A DNA stretch of 64,000 nt from contig NZ_JAKSXZ010000108.1 of NCBI RefSeq assembly GCF_022829465.1, positions 124,001 through 188,000 of the forward strand. The letters are read 5' to 3'. Source of the DNA: Methylobacterium sp. J-067 (GTDB lineage: Bacteria > Pseudomonadota > Alphaproteobacteria > Rhizobiales > Beijerinckiaceae). The position numbers were made by a program, and so were the translations under genes. This document shows positions 32,421-43,168 of this stretch, piece by piece (positions within the stretch are counted from its first letter, which is position 1; each line of letters opens with the position of its first letter). The notes under the pieces are model-generated. The model saw only the letters and a program-made list of their open reading frames with translations. It did no database searches and was not told the DNA's origin.

Positions 32421-34214
32421 TTATGGCGTGGTCTGCGCCGGGACGCCACTGTCCTCCGGCACCATCGGGTCGTCGCTGAGTTGCAGGCGGCGCAGGCGGG
32501 CATAGGCGCCGCCATGCACCACGAGGTCGTCGTGCCGGCCGGTCTCGATGACGCGTCCGGCCTCCATCACCGCGATCAGCCCCGCATCGCGCACGGTGGA
32601 GAGGCGGTGGGCGATGACGAGGACGGTGCGCCCGCGCATCAGCCGGGCCAGCGCCTCCTGCACGAGGCGCTCCGACTCCGAATCGAGGGCGGAGGTCGCC
32701 TCGTCGAGGAGGAGGATCGGCGCGTCCTTCAGGAAGGCGCGGGCGAGCGCGATGCGCTGGCGCTCGCCGCCGGAGAGCCGCCCGCCGCCGGAGCCGACGC
32801 GAAACGCGTAGCCCCCCGGCAAAGCGGAGACGAAGCCGTGCGCCGCCGCCGCCTCGGCCGCCGCCTCGATCTCAGCCTGCGAGGCGCCGGGGCGTCCGAA
32901 GCCGATGTTGGCGGCGATGGTGTCGTCGAACAGCACGACCTCCTGCGAGACGACGGCCACCGCCGCCCGCAGGGAGGAGAGGGTGACGCTGCGCACGTCC
33001 TGCCCGTCGATCAGCACGCGGCCGGCATCGACGTCGTAAAGCCGGGGCACGAGATTCAGCAGGCTCGACTTGCCCGAACCGGAACGGCCGACGAGGGCCG
33101 TCACGCCGCCCGCCGGGGCGGTGAGGTCGATGCCTTCCAGGGCCGGCGCGTCGGCGCGGTAGCGGAAGCGCACCGCCTCGAAGCGGATCTCGCCCGCGCC
33201 GACCCTGAGCGGCACCGCGCCCGGCGCCTCGCGGATCGTGGGCGCCTCGTCCATCAGGTCGAAGTAGCGCCGCAGCGCCGCCGCCGCCTCCTGCAGGATG
33301 GCGTTAAGGTTGCCGAGCGCCCGCGCCGGCTGGGCGGCGAGCAGCAGCGCGGCGACGTAGCCGGTGAAATCACCGACCGTGCGGTCGCCGTTCAGCACCC
33401 GCTGGCCGACGAGGACCAGCACCACCGCCACCGCGAGGCCGCCGCCGATTTCGAGGAGCGGATCGAGCCGTCCCCGCGCGTTGGCCGCCTTCATCTTCAG
33501 GCGGCGGACCTCATCGAGGGATTCGGCCGCGCGGCCCTTCAGGTAGCCCTCCATGGCGAAGGTCTTGGCGACGCGGGCGCCCTGCAGGCTCTCGGAGATG
33601 AGGCTCGCGGTGGCGCCCATCTGCTCCTGCGTCGAGGTGGAGACCTTCCGCAGCTTCTTGCCGATCTTGCCGATGGGCCCGGCGACGAAGGGCACGGTGA
33701 CGCCCGCGACCAGGGTCAGGATCGGGTCCATCCAGAGAAGGGCGGCCACGAGCCCGACCAGCATGGCGATGTCGCGCAGGAGCACCGTCGAGATGCGGGT
33801 CAGCGCCTCCTTGATGAAGGCGAAATCGGTGGTGAAGCGCTGGGTGAGCGCGGCGGGGCTTTCCCGCCCAAGCTGGGCGAGGTCGGCCTCGATGAGGTGC
33901 CCGTAGAGGGCGGCCTGCATGTCGGCCTCAACGCGGGTGACGACCTTGTTGGTCAGTACTGTCTGTCCGTAGAGGGCGAAGCCGCGCAGAGACGTGACGA
34001 GCACCACGATGACCGGCCCGTACGCGATGGCCGAGGCGTCCTTGCGGTCGAACGCGTCGAAGGCTGCCTTGATGAGCGCCGGGTAGAGCCCCGTCGAGGC
34101 GCCGACTACGGCGATCAGCACCAGGACAATGGCGAGGACCGCGCGGTGGGGGGAAAGCCATTCCCGCCACAGCCGGGCGAGCAGGGGGGCCGTGTCGCCG
34201 GGCAGGCGTGCCAT
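32421..34214 (-). CDS. ABC transporter fused permease/ATPase, MsbA type
   Basis: A 597-residue half-transporter. Six membrane helices occupy residues about 20-300 (AVLAIVLVLIAVVGASTGLY, DIAMLVGLVAALLWMDPILT). The C-terminal ATPase has Walker A GRSGSGKSSLLN, Q-loop VVSQEVVLFDD, signature LSGGERQRIAL, Walker B ILLLDEATSALD and the switch His in VIAHRLSTV. It resembles MsbA/lipid-A flippases of alphaproteobacteria and would work as a homodimer in the inner membrane; a polysaccharide precursor, lipid or drug substrate cannot be excluded. Between the BCAT gene and the LTXXQ gene it has no evident operon partners. Confidence 0.88.
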   Translation of the reverse strand: MARLPGDTAPLLARLWREWLSPHRAVLAIVLVLIAVVGASTGLYPALIKAAFDAFDRKDASAIAYGPVIVVLVTSLRGFALYGQTVLTNKVVTRVEADMQAALYGHLIEADLAQLGRESPAALTQRFTTDFAFIKEALTRISTVLLRDIAMLVGLVAALLWMDPILTLVAGVTVPFVAGPIGKIGKKLRKVSTSTQEQMGATASLISESLQGARVAKTFAMEGYLKGRAAESLDEVRRLKMKAANARGRLDPLLEIGGGLAVAVVLVLVGQRVLNGDRTVGDFTGYVAALLLAAQPARALGNLNAILQEAAAALRRYFDLMDEAPTIREAPGAVPLRVGAGEIRFEAVRFRYRADAPALEGIDLTAPAGGVTALVGRSGSGKSSLLNLVPRLYDVDAGRVLIDGQDVRSVTLSSLRAAVAVVSQEVVLFDDTIAANIGFGRPGASQAEIEAAAEAAAAHGFVSALPGGYAFRVGSGGGRLSGGERQRIALARAFLKDAPILLLDEATSALDSESERLVQEALARLMRGRTVLVIAHRLSTVRDAGLIAVMEAGRVIETGRHDDLVVHGGAYARLRRLQLSDDPMVPEDSGVPAQTTP

Positions 34215-34318
34215 GGAAAGTCCGGTTCGAACCTCGTCGCCGGCCCGGGAAGCGGGGCGGCGGAGGCGGTGTGACGCCCCCGCCGCTGCGGATCAAGTCA
34301 TTCCGGCAGAAAGCCGAC

Positions 34319-34840
34319 TCAGCGACCGTCGCCCTCCGGCCCGTGCTCGTCGTCGCGATCATGGTGGTGATGGCGCCAGCCCGGCCCGCCCATCGGCCCC
34401 ATCGGACGCGACAGGATCAGCGCGCGGCGCTTCTGGTCCTGATCGAGGCTCGCGTAGAGCGGCTGCGTCGCATCGGCGAGCTTGCGCAGGGCGTCGGCCC
34501 GCGCGGAGGCCATGTCGGCCATGGCCCGCAGGGCGGCGGGCGCATCGTCGGCGAAGCGCGGTCCGTTCTCCATCGCGGCCCGGCGCTGCTGGCGCATCTT
34601 GGCCATGTCGTGCATCGCGGCCTCGACCGGCGGCCAGAGCTTTTCCTGATCGGGCGTCAGCTTGAGGCCGGCATGGATCGCGGCGATCCGAGCATCGGCG
34701 AAGGCGGCGCGGTCTTCCGGCGTCAGGGCGCTCCAGCGGCCATGCATTCCGCCGTGATGCCGGTCATGCGCCCAGGCGGCCCCCGCGAGCCCGAAGCCGA
34801 CGAGGCCGGTGGCGAGCAGGGCGGTGGTGCGACGGGACAT
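34319..34840 (-). CDS. LTXXQ-motif periplasmic protein (Spy/CpxP-like)
   Basis: A 173-residue secreted helical protein. Signal peptide TALLATGLVGFGLAGAAWA-H; then a His-rich mature N-terminus (DRHHGGMHGRW), the LTPEDRAAF and LTPDQEKLWPPVEAAMHDM repeats that define the LTXXQ family, and a His-rich end WRHHHHDRDDEHG. Spy/CpxP-type proteins act as periplasmic chaperones or metal-stress sensors. It is divergent from the zinc-binding-protein gene; the His-rich ends make metal binding plausible. The ATG at 34840 follows GAGGAG closely (about 6 nt) and is preferred over the upstream frame opening at 34915. Confidence 0.85.
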   Translation of the reverse strand: MSRRTTALLATGLVGFGLAGAAWAHDRHHGGMHGRWSALTPEDRAAFADARIAAIHAGLKLTPDQEKLWPPVEAAMHDMAKMRQQRRAAMENGPRFADDAPAALRAMADMASARADALRKLADATQPLYASLDQDQKRRALILSRPMGPMGGPGWRHHHHDRDDEHGPEGDGR

Positions 34841-34922
34841 CGTGATCTCCTCGTGGTTCGGGACAGGCGCCGAAACGCGCGTCCGACCGCCATCAGGCGC
34901 CGGCGATGTATCCACCTTGTGT

Positions 34923-34939
34923 ATGTAATAGTGTTACAT
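34923..34939. promoter_or_regulatory. Candidate Zur operator before the zinc-binding protein gene
   Basis: ATGTAA-TAGTG-TTACAT is a perfect 6-bp inverted repeat with 5-bp centre, AT-rich in otherwise GC-rich DNA, ending 12 bp before the ATG at 34952. The GTTACATTATC half is like alphaproteobacterial Zur sites. It is placed where repressor binding would block transcription or translation of the divergent or downstream gene. Confidence 0.5.
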
Positions 34940-34951
34940 TATCAGGCCGCG

Positions 34952-35884
34952 ATGGCAGGGAGACTCGCGGTGCGTGGATTGGTGCGGATGGCGGCTGTGA
35001 TCGCCCTCGTTCTGGGGTCGGGGTGCTCGGCCTTCGCGGAGGACGGGCCCGTGCGCGCGGTGGCGACCTTCTCGATTCTCGGAGACCTCGTGCGGCAGGT
35101 CGGCGGGCGCCACGTCGAGGTGACGACCTTGGTCGGGCCGGGCTCGGACGTCCATACCTTCAACCCCGCGCCGGGGGATGCGCGGACGCTCGCGAAGGCG
35201 GACATCGTCTTCGTGAACGGGCTCGGCCTCGAAGGCTGGATCGAGCGGCTGATCCGCGCCTCCGGCACGAAGGCCCCCATCGTCATCGCGAGCCGGGGCG
35301 TCCCAACCATCGCGGAGGCCGATCCGCACGCCCATGCCGGCCACGGGCACGACGACATCGATCCCCATGCCTGGCAGAGTGTCGCGAACGTGAAGATCTA
35401 CGTCGCTAACATCCGCGAAGGGCTGGCGAAGGTCGATCCGGCCCATGCCGCCGACTATGCCGCCGCCGCGACGGCATACGAGGCCAAGCTCGACGCCCTC
35501 GACCGGGACGTGCGCGCCGCCCTCGAGCGGATCCCGCCGCAGAACCGCCGGCTCATCACCACGCACGATGCGTTCGGCTATTTCGGCTCGGCATATGGGC
35601 TGACGATCCTGGCGCCGCAGGGCCTCTCCACGGAGAGCGAGGCGAGCCCGCGCGACGTGGCCAAGATCATCACCCAGATCCGCAAGGAGAAGGTGCCGGC
35701 GGTGTTCCTCGAAACCGTGACCGACCCGCGCCAGATGGAGCGCATCGCCCGCGAGAGCGGCGCCCGGATCGGCGGCGAGGTCTATTCGGACGCGCTCTCC
35801 CCGCCGGACGGCCCGGCGCCGACCTATCTCGCGATGATCGCCGCGAACGTGAAGGCCTTCGAGACCGCCCTAGCGCCGCGCTGA
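34952..35884 (+). CDS. Zinc ABC transporter substrate-binding protein (ZnuA/TroA family)
   Basis: A 310-residue periplasmic metal-binding protein with a signal peptide (MAAVIALVLGSGCSAFA-E). TroA-type segments: FSILGDLVRQVGGRHVEVTT, LVGPGSDVHTFNPAPGDA with the first His ligand, a His-rich loop DPHAHAGHGHDDIDPHAW, TTHDAFGYFGSAYGL with another ligand, and VFLETVTDPRQMERIA. The metal site pattern suggests Zn or Mn. No znuB or znuC adjoins it. A dyad resembling a Zur box lies 12 bp before the start, supporting induction in zinc shortage. The starting ATG at 34952 is the most upstream that gives a sound signal peptide; an alternative is 34988. Confidence 0.9.
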   Translation: MAGRLAVRGLVRMAAVIALVLGSGCSAFAEDGPVRAVATFSILGDLVRQVGGRHVEVTTLVGPGSDVHTFNPAPGDARTLAKADIVFVNGLGLEGWIERLIRASGTKAPIVIASRGVPTIAEADPHAHAGHGHDDIDPHAWQSVANVKIYVANIREGLAKVDPAHAADYAAAATAYEAKLDALDRDVRAALERIPPQNRRLITTHDAFGYFGSAYGLTILAPQGLSTESEASPRDVAKIITQIRKEKVPAVFLETVTDPRQMERIARESGARIGGEVYSDALSPPDGPAPTYLAMIAANVKAFETALAPR

Positions 35885-35996
35885 GGAAGCCGGGTGGGCT
35901 GACACAGCGTAAACCAATGGTTAAGAGGCCCGCCCTACCTTGAGGAGGGAGGGTGCCGGCCGAACCTCGACCGTGAGGTCTCCCGGGCCTGAAGTC

Positions 35997-37763
35997 ATGG
36001 GAGAACGCGTGGCTTGGGGGCCTGATGGCTGGGGGCCTGACCGCTGGCGATTGTACCGGCTGGTCGGGCGGGAGGTCGCGCGCACCGCGCGGGCCGCCGC
36101 CGCGCGCGTCAGTGCGCCGCCCGCAATCCTCGCGCGTGTCCGCGTCGGCGCCCTGGTGATCGCGCCGCAGGATCTGCGTACCTCCGACGCGACCTTCGCC
36201 GACGACATCTATGCCGGGCTCTTCGTCTTCGCGGGCCGCTCCCTCGCGGCCGGCGGCGGCTCGCCCTTCGATTACGCGCCGCCCTCGCCGGAATGGGCGG
36301 ACGAGCTCTACGGCTTTGGCTGGCTGCGCCACCTGCGCGCGGCGGACACGGCGCTGGCCCGCGCCAACGCCCGCAGCTTCGTCTCCGATTTCATCGCCGG
36401 CCGGGGCGATCCGGTCCTGGCACGGCAGACGCCCGTCGCCGCGCGGCGGTTGATCTCGTTCCTGTGCCAGTCGCCCCTGGTGCTGGAAGGGGCCGATCAC
36501 GGCTTCTACGACAGCTTCCTGCGGGCCATCGGCCGCAACGCGCAGCAGTTGGAGCGCGACCTGCGCAAGGGCGTGATGCCGGCCGCGCGGCTGAACGCGG
36601 CGGTGGCGCTCTGCTACGCCGGCCTGTGCTGCGAGGGGATCCAGTCGATCCTGCGCCGGGCGACGCGGGTGCTCTCGCGCGAACTGGAACGGCAGATCCT
36701 GGCCGATGGCGGCCACCGCTCGCGCAATCCGCGCTTCGGCATGGAGTTGCTGCTCGATCTCCTGCCCCTGCGGCAGGCCTTCCTCAGCCGCTCCGTCGAG
36801 CCGCCGGCCGCTTTGCTGCGCGCCATCGACCGAATGCTGCCGCTGCTGCGGCTGCTGCGCCACCCGGATGCCTCGCTCAGCCACTTCAACGGCATGGGCG
36901 CCACCGACGCGGACCACCTCGCGACGCTCCTCGTTTACGACGACACGTTCGGGCGGCCGATGATGCACGCCCCCAATTCCGGCTACGAACGGATGGAGGG
37001 CGGGCGCGTCGTCCTCACCGCCGATGTCGGGGCCTGCGCGCCGCTGCCCTACTCAGTGAGCGCCGGGGCGGGCTGCCTGTCCTTCGAGATGTCGAGCGGG
37101 CCGCAGCGGATCGTCGTGAATTGCGGCCTGCCGGCGAGCGGGCCGGACATGCGCCTCCTCGCGCGCTCGACGGCGGCGCATTCCACCGCGACGGTGTCGG
37201 ATGCCTCCTCCTGCCGCTTCGTGGTGAAATCGGGCTGGTGGTGGGAGCGGCGCATGAGCGCCTGGATCAGCCGCCGGATGGGCCCCGTGGTGCTGCGCGG
37301 GCCGCTGGCTGTCGCCGCCGAGCGCGACGAGCAGGCGGACGGCATCGTCCTCGCCGCCCGGCACGACGGCTACCTGCAGGAATTCGGGCTTGTTCACGAA
37401 CGGCGCTGGCACCTCCTGTCAGAGGAGGGGCGCCTCGAAGGGCACGATGCCTTCATGCGCCAGGGCAAGGGCGCGACCTCCCGCCTGCCGGGGCGCACGC
37501 GCGGGCTCTCCGTGGCGGTGCGCTTCCACATCCATCCCGCCATCGCCGTGCGCCATGTGCCCGGCGGGATCGAGCTCGCCTCCGCGCTCGGCGAGGTCTG
37601 GCTGTTCGATGCCGAGGGCGCCGAAGTGCGCATCGAGGAGAGCGTCTACTTCGCCGGCCTCAGCGGGCCGCGTCGCACCGACCAGATCGTACTCTACCTC
37701 GCCGTCACCGACGCGGCCGAGGTGCGCTGGACCTTCGCCCGCCTCGCGGATGGCACCCGCTGA
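35997..37763 (+). CDS. Heparinase II/III family protein
   Basis: About 588 residues. The N-terminal half has (alpha/alpha) toroid-type helices ([40 protein letters not shown]); the C-terminal half matches the heparinase II/III-like beta domain ([55 protein letters not shown]). Members cleave uronic-acid-containing polysaccharides; in Hyphomicrobiales such genes often stand alone upstream of purH. It lacks an obvious signal peptide, so the site of action is uncertain. Start is uncertain: ATG 35997 has no strong ribosome-binding site; GTG at 35973 is an alternative. purH begins 97 bp downstream. Confidence 0.8.
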   Translation: MGERVAWGPDGWGPDRWRLYRLVGREVARTARAAAARVSAPPAILARVRVGALVIAPQDLRTSDATFADDIYAGLFVFAGRSLAAGGGSPFDYAPPSPEWADELYGFGWLRHLRAADTALARANARSFVSDFIAGRGDPVLARQTPVAARRLISFLCQSPLVLEGADHGFYDSFLRAIGRNAQQLERDLRKGVMPAARLNAAVALCYAGLCCEGIQSILRRATRVLSRELERQILADGGHRSRNPRFGMELLLDLLPLRQAFLSRSVEPPAALLRAIDRMLPLLRLLRHPDASLSHFNGMGATDADHLATLLVYDDTFGRPMMHAPNSGYERMEGGRVVLTADVGACAPLPYSVSAGAGCLSFEMSSGPQRIVVNCGLPASGPDMRLLARSTAAHSTATVSDASSCRFVVKSGWWWERRMSAWISRRMGPVVLRGPLAVAAERDEQADGIVLAARHDGYLQEFGLVHERRWHLLSEEGRLEGHDAFMRQGKGATSRLPGRTRGLSVAVRFHIHPAIAVRHVPGGIELASALGEVWLFDAEGAEVRIEESVYFAGLSGPRRTDQIVLYLAVTDAAEVRWTFARLADGTR

Positions 37764-37860
37764 GGGTTTCAGCGGCGGGGGAGGGTCATCCGCCGAGGCT
37801 GGCCGCGCGCGGCGGTTCCATGGTAGCGCACCGCGACATACAATTACTTCGGCACGACCC

Positions 37861-39459
37861 ATGACCCACGATCACGTGCGGGTGTCCCGCGCGCTCCTGT
37901 CCGTTTCCGACAAGGCCGGCCTCGTCGACTTCGCCCGCGCCCTCGACACGCGCGGCATCGCGCTGGTCTCGACGGGCGGGACCTTCAAGGCGCTAAAGGA
38001 GGCTGGTATCCCGGTCACGGAGGTGGCGGACCTCACCGGCTTCCCGGAGATGATGGATGGGCGGGTGAAGACCCTGCACCCGGCGGTCCATGGCGGCCTG
38101 CTCGCGATCCGCGACAACCCGGAGCATCAGGCGGCGCTGGCCGCGCACGGGATCGGCGCCATCGACCTCCTCGTGGTGAACCTCTACCCGTTCGAGGCGA
38201 CGATCGCGGCCGACAAGCCCGAAGAGGATTGCATCGAGAACATCGACATCGGCGGCCCGGCGATGATCCGCGCGGCGGCCAAGAACCACGCCGACGTGGC
38301 GGTTGTGACCGACGTCTCGGATTACGGCACGGTCCTCGACGCCCTGGAGGCCGGCGACGGCACGCTCGGCTTCGCCCTACGCCGCAAGCTGGCGCAGAAG
38401 GCCTATGCCCGCACCGCCTCCTACGACGCGGCCATCGCCAACTGGATGACGACGCGGTTCGAGGTGGACGAGCCGCAGCCCTTCCGCGCCTTCGGCGGCA
38501 GCCTCGCCCAGGGGCTGCGCTACGGCGAGAACCCGCACCAGAGCGCCGCCTTCTACCGCTCGCCCGGCATCCCGCGCGCGGGCGTGGCGACCGCCCGGCA
38601 GCTTCAGGGCAAGGAGTTGTCCTTCAACAATTTCAACGACACGGACGCCGCCTACGAATGCGTCGCGGAGTTCGACTCGGCCCGCACGGCGGCGGTGGCG
38701 ATCATCAAGCACGCCAACCCCTGCGGCGTGGCCGAGGGCGGGAGCCTGCTCGAAGCCTACGAGCGGGCGCTCGCCTGCGATCCGGTCTCGGCCTTCGGCG
38801 GCATCGTCGCCCTGAACCGGACCCTCGACGCCGAGGCCGCGCGCAAGATCGTGGAGATCTTCACCGAGGTCATCATCGCCCCCGGGGCGAGCGAGGAGGC
38901 CATCGCCATCCTCGCGGGCAAGAAGAACCTGCGCCTGCTCCTCGCCGGCGGCCTTCCCGACCCGCGCGCCCCCGGTGTCACGGTGCGGACGCTCTCGGGC
39001 GGCCTGCTCGTCCAGGGCCGCGACGCGGTGGTGGTCGATGAGATGCCGTTCCAGGTCGTCACCAAGCGGGCGCCGACCGAGGCCGAGGCCTCCGACATGC
39101 GCTTCGCCTACCGCGTCGCCAAGCACGTGAAGTCGAACGCCATCGTCTACGTGAAGGACGGCGCAACGGTGGGCGTCGGCGCCGGGCAGATGTCGCGGGT
39201 CGATTCCTCGCGCATCGCCGCCTGGAAGGCCCGCGAGGGCGCCGACCGGCTCGGCCTCGCCGAGAGCCTCGCCAAGGGGGCGGTGGTCGCCTCCGACGCG
39301 TTCTTCCCCTTCGCGGACGGCCTGCTCGCCGCCGCCGAGGCCGGGGCCACGGCGGTGATCCAGCCGGGCGGCTCCATGCGCGACAACGAAGTGATCGCCG
39401 CCGCCGACGAGGCGGGGCTGGCGATGGTCTTCACCGGGCACCGCCACTTCCGGCACTGA
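37861..39459 (+). CDS. purH: Bifunctional AICAR transformylase/IMP cyclohydrolase
   Basis: A 532-residue purine-synthesis enzyme that formylates AICAR with 10-formyl-THF and closes the ring to IMP. The N-terminal cyclohydrolase (MGS fold, residues 1-about 200) begins [20 protein letters not shown], with [16 protein letters not shown] and [13 protein letters not shown]. The transformylase domain has [29 protein letters not shown] (catalytic Lys-His) and [11 protein letters not shown] near the end. The ATG at 37861 begins the recognised N-terminus; the longer open frame is shadow from the heparinase-like gene. Nearby purine genes are absent, as often for purH in this order. Confidence 0.96.
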   Translation: MTHDHVRVSRALLSVSDKAGLVDFARALDTRGIALVSTGGTFKALKEAGIPVTEVADLTGFPEMMDGRVKTLHPAVHGGLLAIRDNPEHQAALAAHGIGAIDLLVVNLYPFEATIAADKPEEDCIENIDIGGPAMIRAAAKNHADVAVVTDVSDYGTVLDALEAGDGTLGFALRRKLAQKAYARTASYDAAIANWMTTRFEVDEPQPFRAFGGSLAQGLRYGENPHQSAAFYRSPGIPRAGVATARQLQGKELSFNNFNDTDAAYECVAEFDSARTAAVAIIKHANPCGVAEGGSLLEAYERALACDPVSAFGGIVALNRTLDAEAARKIVEIFTEVIIAPGASEEAIAILAGKKNLRLLLAGGLPDPRAPGVTVRTLSGGLLVQGRDAVVVDEMPFQVVTKRAPTEAEASDMRFAYRVAKHVKSNAIVYVKDGATVGVGAGQMSRVDSSRIAAWKAREGADRLGLAESLAKGAVVASDAFFPFADGLLAAAEAGATAVIQPGGSMRDNEVIAAADEAGLAMVFTGHRHFRH

Positions 39460-39466
39460 AACGAAG

Positions 39467-39499
39467 ACTCCCTCGCACCGTGGGGCTGGGCGAGGGGGT
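39467..39499. terminator. Bidirectional hairpin between purH and the MHS transporter gene
   Basis: ACTCCCTCGC (39467-39476) pairs with GCGAGGGGGT (39490-39499), ten pairs with one G-U, loop 13 nt. It sits between two convergent stops (39459 and 39518). No long T-run. Confidence 0.55.
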
Positions 39500-39517
39500 C
39501 GATCTCAAGTCCGGCGA

Positions 39518-41254
39518 TCAGGCCAGGAGATCCCGGTCCTTGGTCTCGGGGATGAAGATCAGGCCCACCACGAAGGTGAAGAGCGCGATCACGATCGGGT
39601 ACCAGAGGCCGTAGTAGATGTCGCCGGTCTGGGCCACCATCGCGAAGGCGGTGGCGGGCAGGAGACCGCCGAACCAGCCGTTGCCGATGTGGTAGGGCAG
39701 CGACATCGAGGTGTAGCGGATCCGGCTCGGGAACAGCTCCACCAGCGCGGCGGCGATCGGGCCGTAGACCATCGTCACGTAGACCGCGAGGATGAACAGG
39801 ATCCCGATCACCGCGAGCTTCTGGCTCGTGAAGATGTCGAGCGGATGCGCGGCCTTGATCACGGTCGGGTTCGCCGTGGCCGAGGGGTAGCCCGCCACGG
39901 TGAGCGCCGCCGACACCGACTTGGCGAAGGCCGGATCAGCCACGGGGAAGTCCTTCCCCTTGACGGTGACGACGGTCGGCGTCCCGGCCGACTGGTTCTC
40001 GGTCGTGTAGTTCACGGCCGAGCGGGCGAGCAGCGCCTTGGCGACGTCGCACTCCTTCGTGAACTTGGCCGTGCCGACCGGGTTGAACTGGAACGAGCAA
40101 TCGGCGGTGTGGGTCTTCACCACCACCGGCACGTCCGTCTGGGCCGCGTGCAGCGCCGGGTTGGCGCTGGCTGTCAGCATGTTGAACAGCGGGAAGTAGG
40201 TAAGGGCCGCGAGGAGGCAGCCACCGAGGATGATCGGCTTGCGGCCGACCTTGTCCGAGAGCGCGCCGAAGACGAGGAACCCGCCCGTCACCGCGAGCAG
40301 CGACCACGCCACCATCACGTTGGCGGTGAACTGATCGACCTTCAGGATGCTCTGCAGGAAGAACAGCGCGTAGAACTGGCCGGTGTACCAGACCACCGCC
40401 TGGCCGGCGGTGAGGCCGAGCAGCGCCAGCAGTGCCCACTTGGCGTTCTTCCACTGGCCGAAGGCCTCCGAGAGCGGCGCCTTCGAATGGGTGCCCTCTT
40501 CCTTCATCTTCTTGAAGGCCGGGCTCTCGCTCATCTGAAGGCGGATCCAGACCGAGACCGCGAGCAGCGCCACCGACACGAGGAACGGGATGCGCCAGCC
40601 CCACACCTGGAAGGCGGTGAGCGTGCTCGTGGTGCCGTCGGCGTTGGTGATCGTGGTGGCCGCAAACGCGCTGTTCACATAGCCCTGCGTCGACAGGATG
40701 ATGATCAGCGAGAGCAGCAGGCCCAGCGTCGCGGTCGCCTGGATGAACGAGGTGTAGAAGCCCCGCCGGCCGACGGGCGCGTGCTCGGCAACGTAGACCG
40801 CCGCGCCGCCGTACTCACCGCCGAGCGCCAGACCCTGGAGCATCCGCAGGACGAGCAGCGACACGGGCGCGACCCAGCCGATCCCGTAGGCGTTCATCGT
40901 GTTGTAGGAGGGCAGCAGGCCGACCGCGAAGGTCGAGATGCCCATGATGAGGATGGTGACGAGGAACGTGTGCTTGCGGCCCACGAGGTCGCCGAGGCGT
41001 CCGAACACCAGGGCGCCGAAGGGGCGCACGATGAAGCCGGCGGCGAAGGCGAGAAGGGCGAAGATGTTGCGCGTGGCTTCCGGATAGGCCGAGAAGAACT
41101 GCGCTCCGATCACGGTTGCGAGGGAGCCGTAGAGGAAGAAGTCGTACCATTCGAAGACGGTGCCGAGCGACGAGGCCAGGATGACCTTCTTCTCGCCCGC
41201 CGTCATCGGCCTTACGGTCTCTCCGGCCCGCGGTAACGCGGCTGCCATTGCCAT
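39518..41254 (-). CDS. MFS transporter, metabolite:H+ symporter (MHS) family, with large inserted loop
   Basis: A 578-residue 12-helix transporter. [20 protein letters not shown] is the MHS signature, followed by [20 protein letters not shown] and [18 protein letters not shown]. The C-terminal half has [13 protein letters not shown], then an unusual polar insertion of about 100 residues (about 370-470; [41 protein letters not shown]) before the last helices [23 protein letters not shown] members move dicarboxylates, shikimate, proline or similar acids with protons. It precedes actP/acs in the same direction, so a small carboxylate is plausible but unproved. Start at 41254 has GGGAGGG 8 nt upstream; 41323 is less likely. 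Confidence 0.85.
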   Translation of the reverse strand: MAMAAALPRAGETVRPMTAGEKKVILASSLGTVFEWYDFFLYGSLATVIGAQFFSAYPEATRNIFALLAFAAGFIVRPFGALVFGRLGDLVGRKHTFLVTILIMGISTFAVGLLPSYNTMNAYGIGWVAPVSLLVLRMLQGLALGGEYGGAAVYVAEHAPVGRRGFYTSFIQATATLGLLLSLIIILSTQGYVNSAFAATTITNADGTTSTLTAFQVWGWRIPFLVSVALLAVSVWIRLQMSESPAFKKMKEEGTHSKAPLSEAFGQWKNAKWALLALLGLTAGQAVVWYTGQFYALFFLQSILKVDQFTANVMVAWSLLAVTGGFLVFGALSDKVGRKPIILGGCLLAALTYFPLFNMLTASANPALHAAQTDVPVVVKTHTADCSFQFNPVGTAKFTKECDVAKALLARSAVNYTTENQSAGTPTVVTVKGKDFPVADPAFAKSVSAALTVAGYPSATANPTVIKAAHPLDIFTSQKLAVIGILFILAVYVTMVYGPIAAALVELFPSRIRYTSMSLPYHIGNGWFGGLLPATAFAMVAQTGDIYYGLWYPIVIALFTFVVGLIFIPETKDRDLLA

Positions 41255-41298
41255 CTGTCGTGCCCTCCCAGGTGAATGACGACGCCTTTGCGGCGCGG

Positions 41299-41315
41299 TC
41301 TGCGTTTTTCGCAGA
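41299..41315. promoter_or_regulatory. Inverted repeat TCTGCG-N5-CGCAGA in the leader of the MHS transporter gene
   Basis: Perfect 6-bp arms around TTTTT, 45-61 bp before the start codon. Possible operator or leader hairpin; a promoter-like TTGATA-N18-TTTATC and a GANTC site occur farther upstream on the minus strand. Confidence 0.35.
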
Positions 41316-41425
41316 TCACCCATGCGTTACATCACGTGCGCGGCGGGCCCAACAGATAAAGCATTCGTGAATCCCAACTATCAACACAACAGACACAAAG
41401 CGTAATCGGACAGTGGAACGAAGAA

Positions 41426-41453
41426 GGGGCGCGGTTTGCGCCGCGCCCCTTTT
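41426..41453. terminator. Terminator after actP
   Basis: Perfect 9-bp stem GGGGCGCGG/CCGCGCCCC (41426-41434, 41441-41449) with a 6-nt loop; TTTT follows on the plus strand and T-rich TTCTTCG on the minus strand. It ends the leftward acs-DUF485-actP unit and shields the MHS gene promoter. Confidence 0.75.
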
Positions 41454-41479
41454 GTCATTCTTCAAAGGATTAACGTCGA

Positions 41480-43168
41480 TCAGTGAGCGTGGGCACCCAC
41501 GGCGCCGATGCCGGTCTCGGAGCGCACGAACTGCGCCTCGAACGCCGCCCGCTCCCGTTGGGCGCGGCGGGTCCTGTCCATCAGCGACACGATCCAGATC
41601 GTCGCGAAGGCCAGCGGCATCGAGAACAGGGCCGGGTTGTCGTAGGGGAACAGCGCCACCGGATGGCCGAAGGTCGTGACCCACACGGCCTTCGAGAGCA
41701 CCACCATCACCACCGCCGCCGTCAGGCCCACGAGGCCGCCCGCGAGGGCACCCCAGGTCGTGGTGCCGCGCCAGAGGATCGACATCGCCAGCACGGGGAA
41801 GTTGCAGCTCGCGGCCACCGAGAAGGCGAGGCCGACCATGAAGGCGACGTTCTGGTTCTCGAAGATGTAGCCTAGCACGATCGCCACGATGCCGATGACC
41901 ACGGCGGCGATCTTGGACAGGTTGACCTCGTGCTTCTCGGTGGTGCGCCCGCGGGCGATCACCTGGGCGTAGAGGTCGTGGCTCACCGCGGAGGCGCCGG
42001 CGAGCGTCAGGCCCGCCACCACCGCGAGGATCGTCGCGAAGGCCACCGCCGAGATGAAGCCCAGGAAGTACGGGCCGCCGACCGCGTTGGCGAGGTTCAC
42101 GGCGACCATGTTGGTGCCGCCGATCATGTCCTTGAGCTTGTCGAACGCCCCGCCCGCGCCGAGCTTGAAGTAGCTCGGGTCCGACATCAGCAGCGCGATG
42201 CCGCCGAAGCCGATGATGAAGGTCAGGATGTAGAAGTAACCGATCAGGCCGGTGGCGTAGAACACCGACTTGCGGGCGGCCTGCGCGTCGGACACCGTGA
42301 AGAACCGCATCAGGATATGCGGCAGGCCGGCGGTTCCGAACATCAGGCCGACGCCGAGGGAGATCGCCTCGACCGGGTTCGACACGAGGCCGCCTGGCGC
42401 CATGATCGCATCACCCTTCGGGTGGACGTCCACGGCCTTCTTGAACAGGATCTCGGGGTTGAACCCGTAATTGTAGAGCACCGCGCCGGCCATGAAGGTC
42501 GCGCCGCCGAGCAGCAGGCACGCCTTGATCACCTGCACCCAGGTGGTCGCCTTCATGCCGCCGAAGGCGACGTAGACGATCATCAGCACGCCGACGATCA
42601 CCACCGCGTAGAGGTAGGGCAGGCCGAACAGGAGCTGGATCAGCTTACCCGCGCCGACCATCTGGGCGATCAGGTAGAACGCCACCACCACCAGGGTGCC
42701 CACCGCCGAGATGATGCGGATGGCGGTCTGGTCGAGGCGGAAGCTCGCCACGTCGGCGAAGGTGAACTTGCCGAGGTTGCGCAGCCGCTCCGCGATCAGG
42801 AACAACACGATCGGCCAGCCGACGAGGAAGCCCGTCGAGTAGATCAGCCCGTCGAAGCCGGAGGTGTAGACGAGGCCCGAAATGCCGAGGAACGAGGCGG
42901 CCGACATGTAGTCGCCCGCGATGGCCAACGCATTGGTGCCCGCCGAGATGCCGCCGCCGGCGGCGTAGAAGTCCGCCGCCGACTTGGTGCCCTTGGCCGC
43001 CTTGTAGGTGATGCCGAGCGTCAGCAGCACGAAGAACAGGAACATGCCGATGGCGGGCCAGTTCGTGGCCGATTGCTGAACGGCGCCGAGATCCGGCCCG
43101 GCCGCATAGGCCGCCGTCGCCGCCATGGTGGCCAGGGTCAGGCCGAGGAAGAGGGGAGCGTGGCGCAT
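41480..43168 (-). CDS. actP: Cation/acetate symporter ActP
   Basis: A 562-residue sodium:solute symporter family protein. A signal-like N-terminus ([17 protein letters not shown]) precedes about 13 helices. Family stretches: [60 protein letters not shown] and the region [15 protein letters not shown], all close to ActP, which takes up acetate and other short carboxylates with cation. Its ATG overlaps the stop of the DUF485 gene (ATGA), so translation is coupled. Order acs-yjcH-actP is as in E. coli. Confidence 0.93.
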   Translation of the reverse strand: MRHAPLFLGLTLATMAATAAYAAGPDLGAVQQSATNWPAIGMFLFFVLLTLGITYKAAKGTKSAADFYAAGGGISAGTNALAIAGDYMSAASFLGISGLVYTSGFDGLIYSTGFLVGWPIVLFLIAERLRNLGKFTFADVASFRLDQTAIRIISAVGTLVVVAFYLIAQMVGAGKLIQLLFGLPYLYAVVIVGVLMIVYVAFGGMKATTWVQVIKACLLLGGATFMAGAVLYNYGFNPEILFKKAVDVHPKGDAIMAPGGLVSNPVEAISLGVGLMFGTAGLPHILMRFFTVSDAQAARKSVFYATGLIGYFYILTFIIGFGGIALLMSDPSYFKLGAGGAFDKLKDMIGGTNMVAVNLANAVGGPYFLGFISAVAFATILAVVAGLTLAGASAVSHDLYAQVIARGRTTEKHEVNLSKIAAVVIGIVAIVLGYIFENQNVAFMVGLAFSVAASCNFPVLAMSILWRGTTTWGALAGGLVGLTAAVVMVVLSKAVWVTTFGHPVALFPYDNPALFSMPLAFATIWIVSLMDRTRRAQRERAAFEAQFVRSETGIGAVGAHAH

